From the NCBI GenBank assembly GCA_037127315.1, contig JBBBDQ010000308.1, positions 454,001 through 518,000 of the forward strand: a DNA stretch of 64,000 bases. The letters run 5' to 3'. The translations under genes and the position numbers were made by a program. The DNA comes from Ascarosepion bandense. Lineage: Eukaryota; Mollusca; Cephalopoda; Sepiida; Sepiidae. Under the pieces are notes generated by a model. It ran no database searches, was not told the origin of the DNA, and saw only the letters and a list, made by a program, of their open reading frames with translations. The stretch's first letter is position 1. The number at the start of each line of letters is the position of its first letter. This document shows positions 31,975-42,928 of this stretch, piece by piece.

Positions 31975-32235
31975 ATACGGGCACATCACCTTTAAATGTC
32001 TGTTCTCGTATGATCACCAAAAGTTAAGCAAGTTAGATGAGTGACCGCTTGGGAATACAACGTACTGTAAATTTGGATGTGCGGGTGGTGTAATGAATAA
32101 TGGCATGGAATTATTAATCGGAGAGCTGCGTTCTTATTTGTGTTGGAATCGTTATATTCACTTACGCGCAAACACTATTGGGATAGGTATAAATTAATCT
32201 TATCTACCATCCTACTATCACCGACTATGGGTGAA
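31975..32235 (+). mobile_element. 5S-plus-tRNA composite SINE, longest copy
   Basis: The head GTTCTCGTATGATCACCAAAAGTTAAGC...GTGACCGCTTGGGAATAC is 5S rRNA with an internal deletion around the intermediate element. It runs into a tRNA-like module (GGTGTAATGAATAATGGCATGGAATT, then ATCGGAGAGCTGCGTTC). A body follows that carries TTCACTTACGCGCAAACACTATTGGGA, homologous to the SB body. The order 5S - tRNA - SB body matches 14821-14945, so this is a family with two stacked pol III promoters rather than a chance neighbour pair. Confidence 0.65.
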
Positions 32236-32261
32236 TTAATAAGAATTGTATTACTAAACCA

Positions 32262-32308
<47 letters not shown>
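32262..32308. repeat. (TA)n microsatellite
   Basis: About 45 bases of TA at the left boundary of the X fold-back. Confidence 0.9.
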
Positions 32309-32309
<1 letters not shown>

Positions 32310-32725
32310 TAAGTTATAGTTTAGAACATGTACAAATTATAAGTTCCTACAAAAGTATACATTTTGTTTCGACATCAAAAAACAAGGTCTCATCAGGTAG
32401 TTAATAATGATGGTACTAAACGTTACTTTTGAAAAAGAAGATTAAAAAATCTCACTTTCCCTTTATTTTTCGATGTCGAAACAAAATGTACAATTTTGTA
32501 ATAAATTATAATTTCTACATGTTCTAAACTATAACTTATAATAAATATTAATTGCGCGATTTCTATATTGAGCACTGTTTCAAATTAATGTTTTGAACGT
32601 TGCAATTTTATTCTTCGTTCTTTTATATATGTAGTGGTTCCATCATTGTTAACTGCCTAATGAGACATTGTTATTTCAATGTCAAAAATGTAGAATTTGT
32701 AGTAGTTTTACATATGTTCTAACGC

Positions 32726-32775
<50 letters not shown>
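32308..32775. repeat. Repeat X cluster forming a fold-back, ending in (AAT)n
   Basis: 32308-32380 (CATAAGTTATAGTTTAGAACATGT... to TTTTGTTTCGACATC) is the reverse complement of 32478-32548. A further reversed X copy lies at 32560-32730 (CCATCATTGTTAACTGCC, CATTGTTATTTCAATGTC). The block ends in (AAT)n at 32727-32775 followed by a short (TA)n. X copies in both orientations thus make a stem of about 70 bp. No coding sequence. Confidence 0.75.
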
Positions 32776-32777
<2 letters not shown>

Positions 32778-32853
32778 TATATATATATATTTGAGAGAAA
32801 AATTAAAAAAAATAGATACCACTTCTGCAAATATATGTATTACTCCTCAATAA

Positions 32854-33078
32854 TGACTTGAGTTCTTTCGGTGACTGGCGTGTGTATACACCGCTTATAT
32901 ACAACACGTTTAAATTTCCACTCTTTGGTTCCATGCGCCTATGGCTTAGGGATTAGCGTATCCAACTAACACCAAATCGGTTGAGTTTCGATCCCGGACA
33001 GAAGCAAGTGGATGCCTACCACATTGATGTATCTGTGATACAGCGAAACAGGCCTGTATGTCGATGATGAATATATAT
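32854..33078 (+). mobile_element. tRNA-derived SINE (SC), copy 1
   Basis: The leader TTGAGTTCTTTCGGTGACTGGCGTG precedes a tRNA module (GTGCCTATGGCTTAGGGATTAGCG as A-box side, GAGTTTCGATCCCGG as B box) and a tail module (TGATACAGCGAAACAGGCCTG), ending ATGATGAATATATATA. Four more copies occur in the window. The GTGATACAGCGAAACAG tail module is the most conserved part. Confidence 0.8.
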
Positions 33079-33237
33079 ACAGTACTTTTTTATTATAAGT
33101 GTTTATGATAAAAAACATATTTGACTGCAACAGGAGAGCTGTTATGTTTTAGTACTAGTTTATTAGCACCTCGTCAGGCAGTGAAATATTTTTTCTGTTA
33201 GGAATCCTTTTATATAGAAATTGAAAAACAACACAAC

Positions 33238-34125
33238 TGTTATGCAGCGAGAATATTTTGAGGACCCTAGATGTTATATCAGGATTTGTCATCGGAGGCC
33301 ACAATTTGAACAACATAAGGTACGCAGATGATACGGTGCTGATTGCAGACATGGAAAGGAAACTACAAGACCTCCTACAGAAGGTAGCTGAAGAGAGTGA
33401 CAAAAAAGAACTACAAATAAACTACATGAAAACCGAATGCATGGTCATCAGTAAAAAGAGCAACCGAAAATGTCAAATACAGTGGGAGATGCTAATAACA
33501 AGCAGATACAAAAATTTAAATACCTGGCTACTGTTCTAACAGAAGAGAGAAAGTGCGACACAGAGATCCAAAGGCGAATTGGCATGGTGACAGACATGTT
33601 CCAGAAGATGAGTAAAGTATTAAAACACAGGAAACTTTCACTAGAAACAAAGAAGAGAGTACTAGATTGCTATGTAATGTCAGTTCTTCAATATGGCAGT
33701 GAATGCTGGACAATATCATCGAAGATGAAGGAAAAACTTGAAGCCGCTGAAATGTGGTTCTACAGAAGGATGCTGCGGATATCGTGGACTGGGCATGTGA
33801 GCAATGATCAGGTGTTGGAAATCATGGAAACGAAAAGAAAATTAATATTGAGCATCAGGTAGAGACAACTAAAGCTCATGGGACATGCAATGAGGAAAGA
33901 GGGCTTGGAGAATCTGATACTAACAGGCCAGATAGAGGGGAAAAGAGACAGTGGAAAGCAGCGGATAACATTTTTGAAGTACCAGAGCAGGTGTATGACA
34001 GAACTGGGGCTGCGAAATATTACAGAAATATTATTATTAGCGTGCTAAGAGCCACCAGGGATAGGGAGACATGAAAGGCCATGATCGCTTACGCCCTGAA
34101 GGGACAAGACACATAGAAGAAGAAA
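33238..34125 (+). mobile_element. LR copy with intact YADD, 5'-truncated
   Basis: It starts just before FVIGGHNLNNIRYADDTVLIAD (block C intact) in the frame 33258-33539. A frameshift near 33490 moves it to 33470-33862 (YLATVLTEERKCDTEIQRRIGM, KLSLETKKRVLDCYVMSVLQYGSECWTISSKMKEKLEAAEMWFYRRMLRISW), then a TAG after LILSIR. The 3' end is AAGAAGAAACC at 34118. It is one of the better-preserved LR copies but lacks the endonuclease and fingers. Confidence 0.85.
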
Positions 34126-34149
34126 CCACCATTTTTATTGGCTTGCTTA

Positions 34150-34880
34150 GAAGGTCGGAATATATGGCATGAGAGTATAACGGTTGGAATATGTGGCCTG
34201 AGAGTAGAACGGTAGAAATTAAAGGATCAGAGAGTACAACGGTCGGATTATATGGCCTGAGTGTATAACAGTAGAAATAAATGACCAGAGAGTATAACGG
34301 TCAAAATAAATGACCAGAGAGTACATCGGTCGAAATAAATGACCAGAAACCACAACGGTCGGAATATATAGTCTGAGAGTATAACAGTCGAAATAAATGA
34401 CCAGAAAGTACAACGGTCGAAATAAATGACCTGAGAGTACAACGGTCGGAATATATTGCCTGAGAGTATAACAGTCGAAATAAATGACCAGAGAGTACAA
34501 CGGTCGAAATAAATGACCAAAGAGTACAACGGTCGGAATATATAGCCTGAGAGTATAACGGTCGAAATAAAATGACCAGAAAGTACAACTGTTGGATTAA
34601 ACGAGGAGAACTATAACGTAAGGAATAAATGACCGGAGAGTACAACGGTCGGAATAAATGGCCTGAGAGTATAACGGTCAAAATAAATGACCAGAGAGTA
34701 CAACGGTCGAAATAAATGACCAAAGAGTACAACGGTCGGAATATATGGCCTGAGAGTATAACGATAAAAAAAATGACCAGAAAGTACAACCGTTGGATTA
34801 AACGAGCAGAACTATAATGCAAGGAATAAATGACCGGAGAGTACAACGGTCGGAATAAATGACCAGAAGGTACAATGAGT
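34150..34880. repeat. 29-bp tandem array (~25 units) with higher-order pattern
   Basis: Units alternate between GTACAACGGTCGAAATAAATGACCAGAGA and GTATAACGGTCGGAATATATGGCCTGAGA types. The period of 29 is not a multiple of three, so three units (87 bp) give a 29-residue protein period. That is why long frames (LVIYFDRYTLWSFISTVVLSGH and similar) are open in all three minus frames. These are by-products, not genes. 34881-35224 contains nothing recognised. Confidence 0.9.
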
Positions 34881-35224
34881 GAAAGCTTGAGATGATAACA
34901 TCTAAGATGTTATGGTCTCTTAGCCACATTCGAAATGAATAGCTGCAGTTCCAAAGATCCAATGGAAAATCTATATTATTTCGGATAATCCAAACGGTTC
35001 TCGAAGCTTTTATAATTTTAAGAATCGGTAGGGTGCCCCTGTTTACAAGGGTAGCAGATGCATACATACCTTGCACACAGCAACTAAACTCACCGAGAAG
35101 GAGGGGAATGCCGTAAAATCACAACAATATAGATATATAAAAAGATATTTTATCAAGCAACTTTTTTGTCGTAAAGTGCTCGATATCGAGATATAGATAA
35201 AGCGTTAATAGTATTAACGTGGGG

Positions 35225-35690
35225 AAGTTTGTCACTTAACCAGAGAAAAGAATACTGGATTGCTATGTGATATCTGTTCTTCTGTATCGAAGTAAATGCT
35301 GGACGATCTCATGAAAAATAAAGGACAGGCATGAGGCAGCAGAAATGCGCTTTTACAGAATGATGCTGAGGATATCATGGACGAAGAACGTGTGCAACGA
35401 TAAGGTGTTGGAAAGGATGCAAACGAGAAAAAATTGACACTAAATGTCGGGAAGCGAAAAATGAGGCTTCTGAGATACGTAATAAGGAAGGAGGACCTGG
35501 AGAACTTAATACCCACAGGTTGGATAAAGGGAAGGAGGGACAAGGGAAAGCAGCGCTAGACGTACTTGTTATCGGAGCGGGGATTAGAAGAGATACCAAG
35601 AGAAAAATTACTGAGAGCGACAAGAGACAGAGTCAAGTGGAATTCAATGATCGCCTACGTCCTGAAAAGACACGGAACATGAATAGGAAG
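35225..35690 (+). mobile_element. LR-related C-terminus feeding the 127-bp array
   Basis: Plus-strand translation with frameshifts gives KRILDCYVISVLLYRSKCW, AAEMRFYRMMLRISWTKNVCNDKVLERMQ, RLLRYVIRKEDLENL-PTGWIKGRRDKGKQR, RGLEEIPREK, RVKWNSMIAYVLKRHGT. This is a diverged LR/RTE subfamily. Its last 115 bases are the first unit of the tandem array. Confidence 0.8.
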
Positions 35691-37595
35691 GATGAATGAC
35701 TGACCGTGGTTTGGGAGAGATACCAAGAGGAAAAATATTAAGAGCGACAAGAGACAGAGTCAAGTGGAATTCAATGATCGCCTACGTCCTGAAAAGACAC
35801 GGAAAAAGAATAGGAAGGATGAATGACTGATCGTGGTTTGGGAAAGATACCAAGAGGAAAAATATTAAGAGCGACAAGAGACAGAGTCAAGTGGAATTCA
35901 ATGATCGCCTACGTCCTGAAAAGACACGGAACATGAAGAAGAAGGATGAATGACTGAGCGGGGTTTGGGAGAGATACCAAGAGGAAAAATATTAAGAGCG
36001 ACAAGAGACAGAGTCAAGTGGAATTCAATGATCGCCTACGTCCTGAAAAGACACGGAACATGAAGAAGAAGGATGAATGACTGAGCGGGGTTTGGGAGAG
36101 ATACCAAGAGGAAAAATATTAAGAGCGACAAGAGACAGAGTCAAGTGGAATTCAATGATCGCCTACGTCCTGAAAAGACACGTAACATGAAGAAGGATGA
36201 ATGACTGAGCGCGGTTTGGGAGAGATACCAAGAGGAAAAATATTAAGACCGACAAGAGACAGAGTCAAGTGGAATTCAATGATCGCCTACGTCCTGAAAA
36301 GACACGGAACATGAAGAAGAAGGATGAATGACTGAGCGCGGTTTGGGAGAGATACCAAGAGGAAAAATATTAAGAGCGACAAGAGACAGAGTCAAGTGGA
36401 ATTCAATGATCGTCTACGTCCTGAAAAGACACGGAACATGAATAGGAAGGATGAATGACTGAGCGGGTTTTGGGAGAGATAGCAAGAGGAAAAATATTAA
36501 GACCGACAAGAGACAGAGTCAAGTGGAATTCAATGATCGCCTACGTCCTGAAAAGACACGGAACATGAATAGGAAGGATGAATGACTGAGCGGGGTTTGG
36601 GAGAGAAAGCAAGAGGAAAAATATTAAGAGCGACAAGAGACAGAGTCAAGTGGAATTCAATGATCGCCTACGTCCTGAAAAGACACGGAACATGAATAGG
36701 AAGGATGAATGACTGAGCGCGGTTTAGGAGAGATACCAAGAGGAAAAATATTAAGAGCGACAAGAGACAGAGTCAAGTGGAATTCAATGATCGCCTACGT
36801 CCTGAAAAGACACGGAACATGAAGAAGAAGGATGAATGACTGAGCGCGGTTTGGGAGAGATACCAAGAGGAAAAATATTAAGAGCGACAAGAGACAGAGT
36901 CAAGTTGAATTCAATGATCGCCTACGTCCTGAAAAGACACGGAACATGAATAGGAAGGATGAATGACTGAGCGGGTTTTGGGAGAGATAGCAAGAGGAAA
37001 AATATTAAGACCGACAAGAGACAGAGTCAAGTGGAATTCAATGATCGCCTACGTCCTGAAAAGACACGGAACATGAATAGGAAGGATGAATGACTGAGCG
37101 CGGTTTGGGAGAGATACCAAGAGGAAAAATTTTAAGAGCGATAAGAGACAGAGTCAAGTGGAATTCAATGATCGCCTACGTCCTGAAAAGACACGGAACA
37201 TGAAGAAGAAGGATGAATGACTGAGCGCGGTTTGGGAGAGATACCAAAAGGAAAAATGTTAAGAGCGATAAGAGACAGAGTCAAGTGGAATTCAATGATC
37301 GCCTACGTCCTGAAAAGACACGGCACATGAAGAAGAAGGATGAATGACTGAGCGCGGTTTGGGAGAGATACCAAGAGGAAAAATATTAAGAGCGATAAGA
37401 GACAGAGTCAAGTGGAATTCAATGATCGCCTACGTCCTGAAAAGACACGGAACATGAAGAAGAAGGATGAATGACTGAGCGGGGTTTGGGAGAGATACCA
37501 AGAGGAAAAATATTAAGAGCGACAAGAGACAGAGTCAAGTGGAATTCAATGATCGCCTACGTCCTGAAAAGACATGGATCATGAAGAAGAAGAAG
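35576..37595 (+). repeat. 127-bp tandem array, 16 units, made from an LR 3' end
   Basis: GATCGCCTACGTCCTGAAAAG (one unit has GATCGTCTACG) occurs at 35649, 35776, 35903, 36030, 36157, 36281, 36408, 36535, 36662, 36789, 36916, 37043, 37170, 37297, 37424 and 37551. All spacings are 127 except one of 124. Each unit consists of the last ~40 codons of the LR ORF, the stop region and remnants of the GAAGAAG tail, then jumps back to the internal GAGATACCAAGAGG site. The final unit ends in GAAGAAGAAGAAG, the natural LR tail. Units are more than 95% alike. Confidence 0.97.
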
Positions 37596-37800
37596 ATCAA
37601 CCATCGTCTGACAAGTACAATTCATTGTATACAAACATGATAGCCTTTATGTATCGGTGTAAAATGTTTTTAATGATAATTACGTATAATAAGAATATAA
37701 TAATTATAATAATATATTGCTCCACTTTGTATTGAGCAATTTTAAAAAAGTAAATGCTACGAACTGCGGATTTTTTCTCCGTTTGTTCTTATTTATACTC

Positions 37801-37995
37801 AGCAATGAATTGAGTTCTTTCGGTGACTGACATGTGTATACGTCGCTTATATATAATACGCTAAAATTTGCCTTCTCTGATTCCATGTGCCTATGGCTTA
37901 GGAGTTAGCGACTGACACTAAATCGGTCGAGTTTCGTCACTCTGATGAGCTGTGATACAGTGAAACAGGCTTGTATCTGAATTTGAATGACAAGT

Positions 37996-38039
<44 letters not shown>

Positions 38040-38040
38040 C
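37801..38040 (+). mobile_element. tRNA-derived SINE (SC), copy 2, with (TA)n tail
   Basis: The leader TTGAGTTCTTTCGGTGACTGAC and tRNA module (GTGCCTATGGCTTAGGAGTTAGCG) match 32854-33078. The B-box region is shortened (GAGTTTCGTCAC). It ends in GTGATACAGTGAAACAGGC and a (TA)n run at 37999-38038. Confidence 0.75.
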
Positions 38041-38455
38041 TTAGAAAAAAATTACATATTCTGCAATTTCATGAGTAATACGTATTACGTCGCTGACCGT
38101 GCAGCTCGTCAGACCCATATGATACAACAGTTAATCTTCTGGAATATTTTGAAGATTAACTGTTGTATCATTTGGGCCTGACGAGCTGCAATGTCAGCGG
38201 CGAAATACGTATTACCCATGAAATTGTAGAATATCTAAAAAATTTTCTAAATTATATTACTCTGTTAAATTAAATAAATTTGACATTGAGTTCTTTTGAG
38301 TTCGTCTCTAGTGGAATTTACCTGACTAATATACCAAGTATTGTACGTTACTCCGATAGAGACGAACTCAAAAGAACTCAATGTTAAATTTATTTAATTT
38401 AACAGAGTAATATAATTTAGATATTTTTTTTTAGATATTCTGCAATTCCATATAT
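38041..38455. repeat. Two consecutive fold-backs between (TA)n tracts
   Basis: The first stem pairs 38060-38133 (GCAATTTCATGAGTAATACG... to GATTAACTG-like) with 38150-38232; the arms contain CTCGTCAGACCCATATGATACAACAGTTAATCTTC. The second stem pairs 38250-38318 (TTACTCTGTTAAATTAAATA... to GAGTTCGTCTCTA) with 38352-38416. ATATTCTGCAATTYCAT recurs at both ends as a direct repeat. (TA)n tracts lie on both outer sides. No coding sequence. Confidence 0.85.
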
Positions 38456-38874
38456 ATATATATATATAGTGGACTCTCTTATCGTAAACGATAAATGATT
38501 TCAGCAGTGGATGTTACCCTTCGTTTTACACTTCCGCATGGGGTTTCTGCCTTGCGTGCACTTAGTTGAACTATTAGCCATCCAGCTACTGATCAACCTG
38601 TACTAAAATTTGTTTGATGGTCAGTTTCTTGTGCGCCAAATGAACACTCACCATCAAAACATTATAGCCCATACAGGTGCACTGAGTGTCACCGTTAGGT
38701 GTTTGTGATGATCGCGTTATTAAATAACCTAAATTATGAAATAACTTTAATTTATCGAGACAGTTGCCAACATCTCATAAAAATATATGTGTGTATGTGT
38801 GTGTCTCTATAAGTGTGTATACAATTCATATACAATAATTCTGTAAGCGCTAAATAACGTTTCGCTCTTGATAA

Positions 38875-40315
38875 GAACGGCGAAGCTGAAGCTGTTGCTC
38901 TTGATATCTAGAAAGCATTTGACAGCATTTGGCATGCTGGCCTTCTGTGCAAGCTCCAGACCTACGATATTTCTGGACGATTGTTTGATTTAATCCAATC
39001 GTTCCTATCAAATCAAGAAATAAAGGTTGTTTTAAACGGGAAAACTTCTAGATCGTTTCATACGAATGCGGGCATCTATCAATGCCATTATATTAGGTCT
39101 TATACTGTTTATGATCTTCATCAATGATCGTCCTGGTGTAGTCAGTTCCCAAGTAGGCGGTCTATGCAGATGACATCACTGTTCATTTTCGTCTCAATAA
39201 GAAATCTGGCAAGACTGACAAAGTACACCTGGATGCTGCCCTTCAACGGACCGTCAATCTATGATTGAATGGGGTAGGAAATGGCTGATAAATTTTAATG
39301 ACTCCAAAGCGAAACCGTTCTACTTTAAAAACTATCGAGAAACTTTCCTGACTATGATCATAATGAATGACGCTAGTCTCCTAGAGAGCAACACACTGTG
39401 CCTCCTTGGCCTCACTCTCTCAAATGATCTAAAATGGCATGACTACATCAAATTCATTGCTGCATCTCCTGCTAGGACGTTTGGGTCTCTGTGTCAGGAC
39501 AGGAAATTTTTCTTGTCAGAATCCATTTTGCAGATTTATAAATCTACCATTCTTCCGTGCATTGAATACTATTATCATATCTGGTCGGGGACTTCTGCTA
39601 TACATCTTGAGGTTCTCGACAAAATCCAATGGATGATATGATAGTCGGTCCTGATTTAGCATCACGTCTTCAGTCATTTTCTCGTGGACGTGATGAGGCT
39701 TCCCTTTGACTTTTCATGGTAACTGAAGTGCCTTTTTTCTGGTTCCTCGACCACATGTATTTACTCGTACTACTAGATTTGCATCCAGGTCGCACTCTTT
39801 TACTGTCAAAGTGTAACCACCTCTTCTACTCTAACAGTTTCTTTTCTTGCACTTCCCGTTTAGGGAACTCATTTTTGTTTGCTTGCTTCCTTGATAGCTA
39901 CAATTCTCCAAAAGTTATAATGCGACGTCAATTGCCACCTTCTATCCTCTTGAGTCTCATTCATGTTTTATTCTTCCTAAAATACACTCTGTACCCAGTC
40001 TTTTCTCTTCTCTGATAGCTACAATTCTCCAAAAGTTTAAATGCAACATCAATTGCCATCTTCTATCCTCTTGAGTCTCATTCATCTTTTATCCTTCCTA
40101 AAATACACTTTGTGCCCATTTTTTTATCTTTCGTGAGAGCTACAATCCGAAAGTTTAAATGCATCGCTAATTGCCATCTTCTATCTATTTGAATCCTATC
40201 CATTCCTTACCGTTCTTCGACATCCCCTGTAACTTGCTTTTTCTCTCACTGTAACCCCTTGAGCACCAGTGGCAGTCCTGCTTTCTAGGTGCGAAATGAT
40301 TACAAAGGAATTTAA
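38875..40315 (+). mobile_element. LJ LINE, older copy with triplicated 3' segment
   Basis: The start reads GEAEAVALDI-KAFDSIWHAGLLCKLQ (block A) and IKVVLNGKTSRSFHTNAG (block B side). The YADD region is frameshifted at about 39170. The later part includes IYKSTILPCIEYYYHIWSGTSAIHLEVLDKIQ and SCTSRLGNS. The end region GATAGCTACAATTCTCCAAAAG repeats at 39893, 40014 and 40135 (121-bp period). The 3' end is GGTGCGAAATGATTACAAAGG at about 40300. Many stops show this is an old copy. Confidence 0.8.
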
Positions 40316-40319
40316 AAAC

Positions 40320-41990
40320 GTACAATTGGAATACAATAATCAGGTCAGCGTTAATGTATAATTTAAATACAATAAACACGTCAGTACTAAATACAGTTCG
40401 AGTACAATAATTACCTCAGAGATAAAGAGCAATTTGAGTACAATAATGATCTCAGTGCTAAGGTGCAATGCAAGTACAATAATTATGCAAGAACTATCGT
40501 GCAGTTCAAGTACAGTAATAATGTCAAACGTTAAAGTACAATTCGAGTACAATAATTATGTCAATGCTAAAGTTAAATTCGATCACAACAATCATGTCGG
40601 CGTTAAAGAGCATTTCAAGTGCAATAATCATCCAAGAGCAAATGTACAATTCCAGTACAATAATGATGACAGCGCTAAAGTACACATCGAGTATAATAAT
40701 CGTGTGAGCGCTAATGTAAAACTCGAGTACAATAGCCACACACGCGCTAAGGTACAATTCGAGTACAATAATCATGTCAGTCCTAAAGTTCAATTCGAGT
40801 AGAATAACCATGTCACCTCTAAAGTACAATTCGAGTACAATAACCATGTCACCTCTAAATTTCAATTCGAGTACAATAACCATTCACCACTAAAGTTCAA
40901 TTCGAGTACAATAACCATTCACCACTAAAGTTCAATTCGAGTAGAATAACCATGTCACCTATAAAGTACAATTCGAGTACAATAACCATGTCACCTCTAA
41001 AGTACAATTCGAGTACAATAACCATGTCACCTCTAAATTTCAATTCGAGTACAATAACCATTCACCACTAAAGTTCAATTCGAGTACAATAACCATTCAC
41101 CACTAAAGTTCAATTCGAGTACAATAATCATGTCACCTCTAAAGTTCAATTCGAGTACAATAACCATGTCACCTCTAAATTTCAATTTAAGTATAATAAT
41201 CATGTCAGTGCTAAATTTCAATTCGTGTACAATAATTATGTGACCTCTAAAGTTCGATTCGAGTATAATAATCATGTTACCTCTAAAGTACAATTGCAAT
41301 ACAATAATCATGTCAGCGGTAACGTTCAGTTCGAGTATAATAATCATGTCACCTCTTAAGTTCAATTCGAGTACAATAATCATGTTAGCACTAGCGTTTG
41401 ATTCGAGTACAATAATCATGTCACATCTAAAGTACAATACGAGTACAATAATCATATCATCTCTAAAGTTTAATTCGAGTACAAAAATCATGTTACATCT
41501 AAACTTCAATTCGAGTACAATAACCATGTCACCTCTAAACTTCAGTTCGAGTACAATAACCATGTCACCTCTAAACTTCAATTCGATTACAATAGTCATG
41601 CCAGCTCTAATGTTCAATTTGAGTACAATAATCATGTCAGTGCTAAAGTTCAATTCGAGTAGAATAATCATGTCACCTCTAAAGTACAATTCGATTACAA
41701 TAACCAATATAGTGTCAAAGTTCAATTCTAATATAATAATCATGCCAGCTCTAAATCTAATTCCAGTTCAATAATCACGTAAACTCTAAAGTATAATTCG
41801 AGTAATGTCAGAGCTAATTTACAATTTGAGTACAATAATCATGTCCGCAATAAAGTACAATTCCCCCAAATTACAATTCGAGTTCACTAAGTGTTTAATA
41901 CAGTTCAAGTACAATAATCATGTCAGCACTAAAGTTTAATTAAAATACGATAATTTATCAGTGCTAAATTCCAATTAGAGTACAATATAG
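40320..41990. repeat. 36-bp minisatellite (~45 units), open in both strands
   Basis: The unit is close to GAGTACAATAATCATGTCACCTCTAAAGTTCAATTC. Because 36 is 12 codons, both strands keep long frames: MIIVLELNFRGD repeats on the minus strand (41075-41743, 222 codons) and SSTIIMSPLKFN repeats on the plus strand (41274-41774). Divergence is highest at the edges and lowest at 40790-41130, where blocks of 2-3 units have been duplicated. No signal peptide, promoter or family match is recognised; probably non-coding. Confidence 0.9.
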
Positions 41991-42545
41991 ATGCAAAAAA
42001 CTCGAGTGAAAAAGAATTGTAAAGCGGAACGTTTAGATAAAAGCAAAAGTAATATATAGTTGAGTTTGTAGCAATACATAGTTGAGTTTGTAGTAAAAAG
42101 TATTAGTGAATGTACTTCATGAATGAAATAAAAAGAAAATATTTCACTTCTATTGTACTGATAGTCATGGTAGTAGAACTAGTTGCATTTATTGTGTTTG
42201 CTATTACCTTCGTCTCTCTGGCCCCAGCCTACTCCCATATTACGTACACTGTCTTCCTGTTTCAGCAGCTTTTCTTTCGACTAACGCGCACTTGATTCAA
42301 TGATCGATAGCGTTCTCAACTTCACGATTCTGCTTGAGTAGACCCTAACTCTCCCCACGGTACTTAAAGCTTGGTTCTTTACTTGTAGCTGTGACTACTA
42401 TTGTTAGGCCAATTCGGGGGATTGGGTCGAACAAAGACTGGGCTTACTTAGTGGTAGGCGCTGATTGCAATGAAGATCTTTGAGAGATATATGAAAGAAT
42501 TATTGCATGTTCTTGAACAGAGCTAAATGAGTTTGGTGCGGGGAG
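41991..42545. other. Unassigned; one small hydrophobic frame
   Basis: A 61-codon frame at 42110-42295 encodes one strongly hydrophobic segment (IVLIVMVVELVAFIVFAITFVSL) after a basic start. No homology is recognised and composition could explain it. Nothing else is supported here. Confidence 0.3.
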
Positions 42546-42880
42546 CCATTTTTTAATTGCATTTTTTGTGGAACGATAGAAAGAGAGAAAGGATCAAAAT
42601 TAAGAAAAACAAATAAAAGGAAAATTGTAAAAATAAAATATTTAAGCGAATAAGAAATCGAAAAAGGTATAAGAAAGGAAGAAAGCGAAAGATGAAATAG
42701 AAAGAAAGAAAATAGAAAAAGCAAAATGAGAGAAGAAAAGAACAACAAAGAAAGAAAGGAAGAAAGAAAGAAAGAGAAAAAGGAAGAAAAAATAAAGAAA
42801 GGAATAAAAATATTTAAATACAAATACAAGGAACATTGTAAAGATAAAATCTTTGAGAGAATAAGGAATCAAAAAGTCGA

Positions 42881-42928
<48 letters not shown>

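Noticed and set aside
34301..34846. 181-codon hydrophobic repeat protein on the minus strand
   Set aside because: Explained by the 29-bp tandem array, with equivalent frames in all three phases.
35576..37595. CRISPR-like array
   Set aside because: Units are contiguous 127-bp repeats without unique spacers, derived from a LINE; eukaryotic context.
40320..41990. Secreted repeat-protein gene
   Set aside because: No signal peptide, promoter, splice sites or frame preference; both strands equally open because the period is 36.
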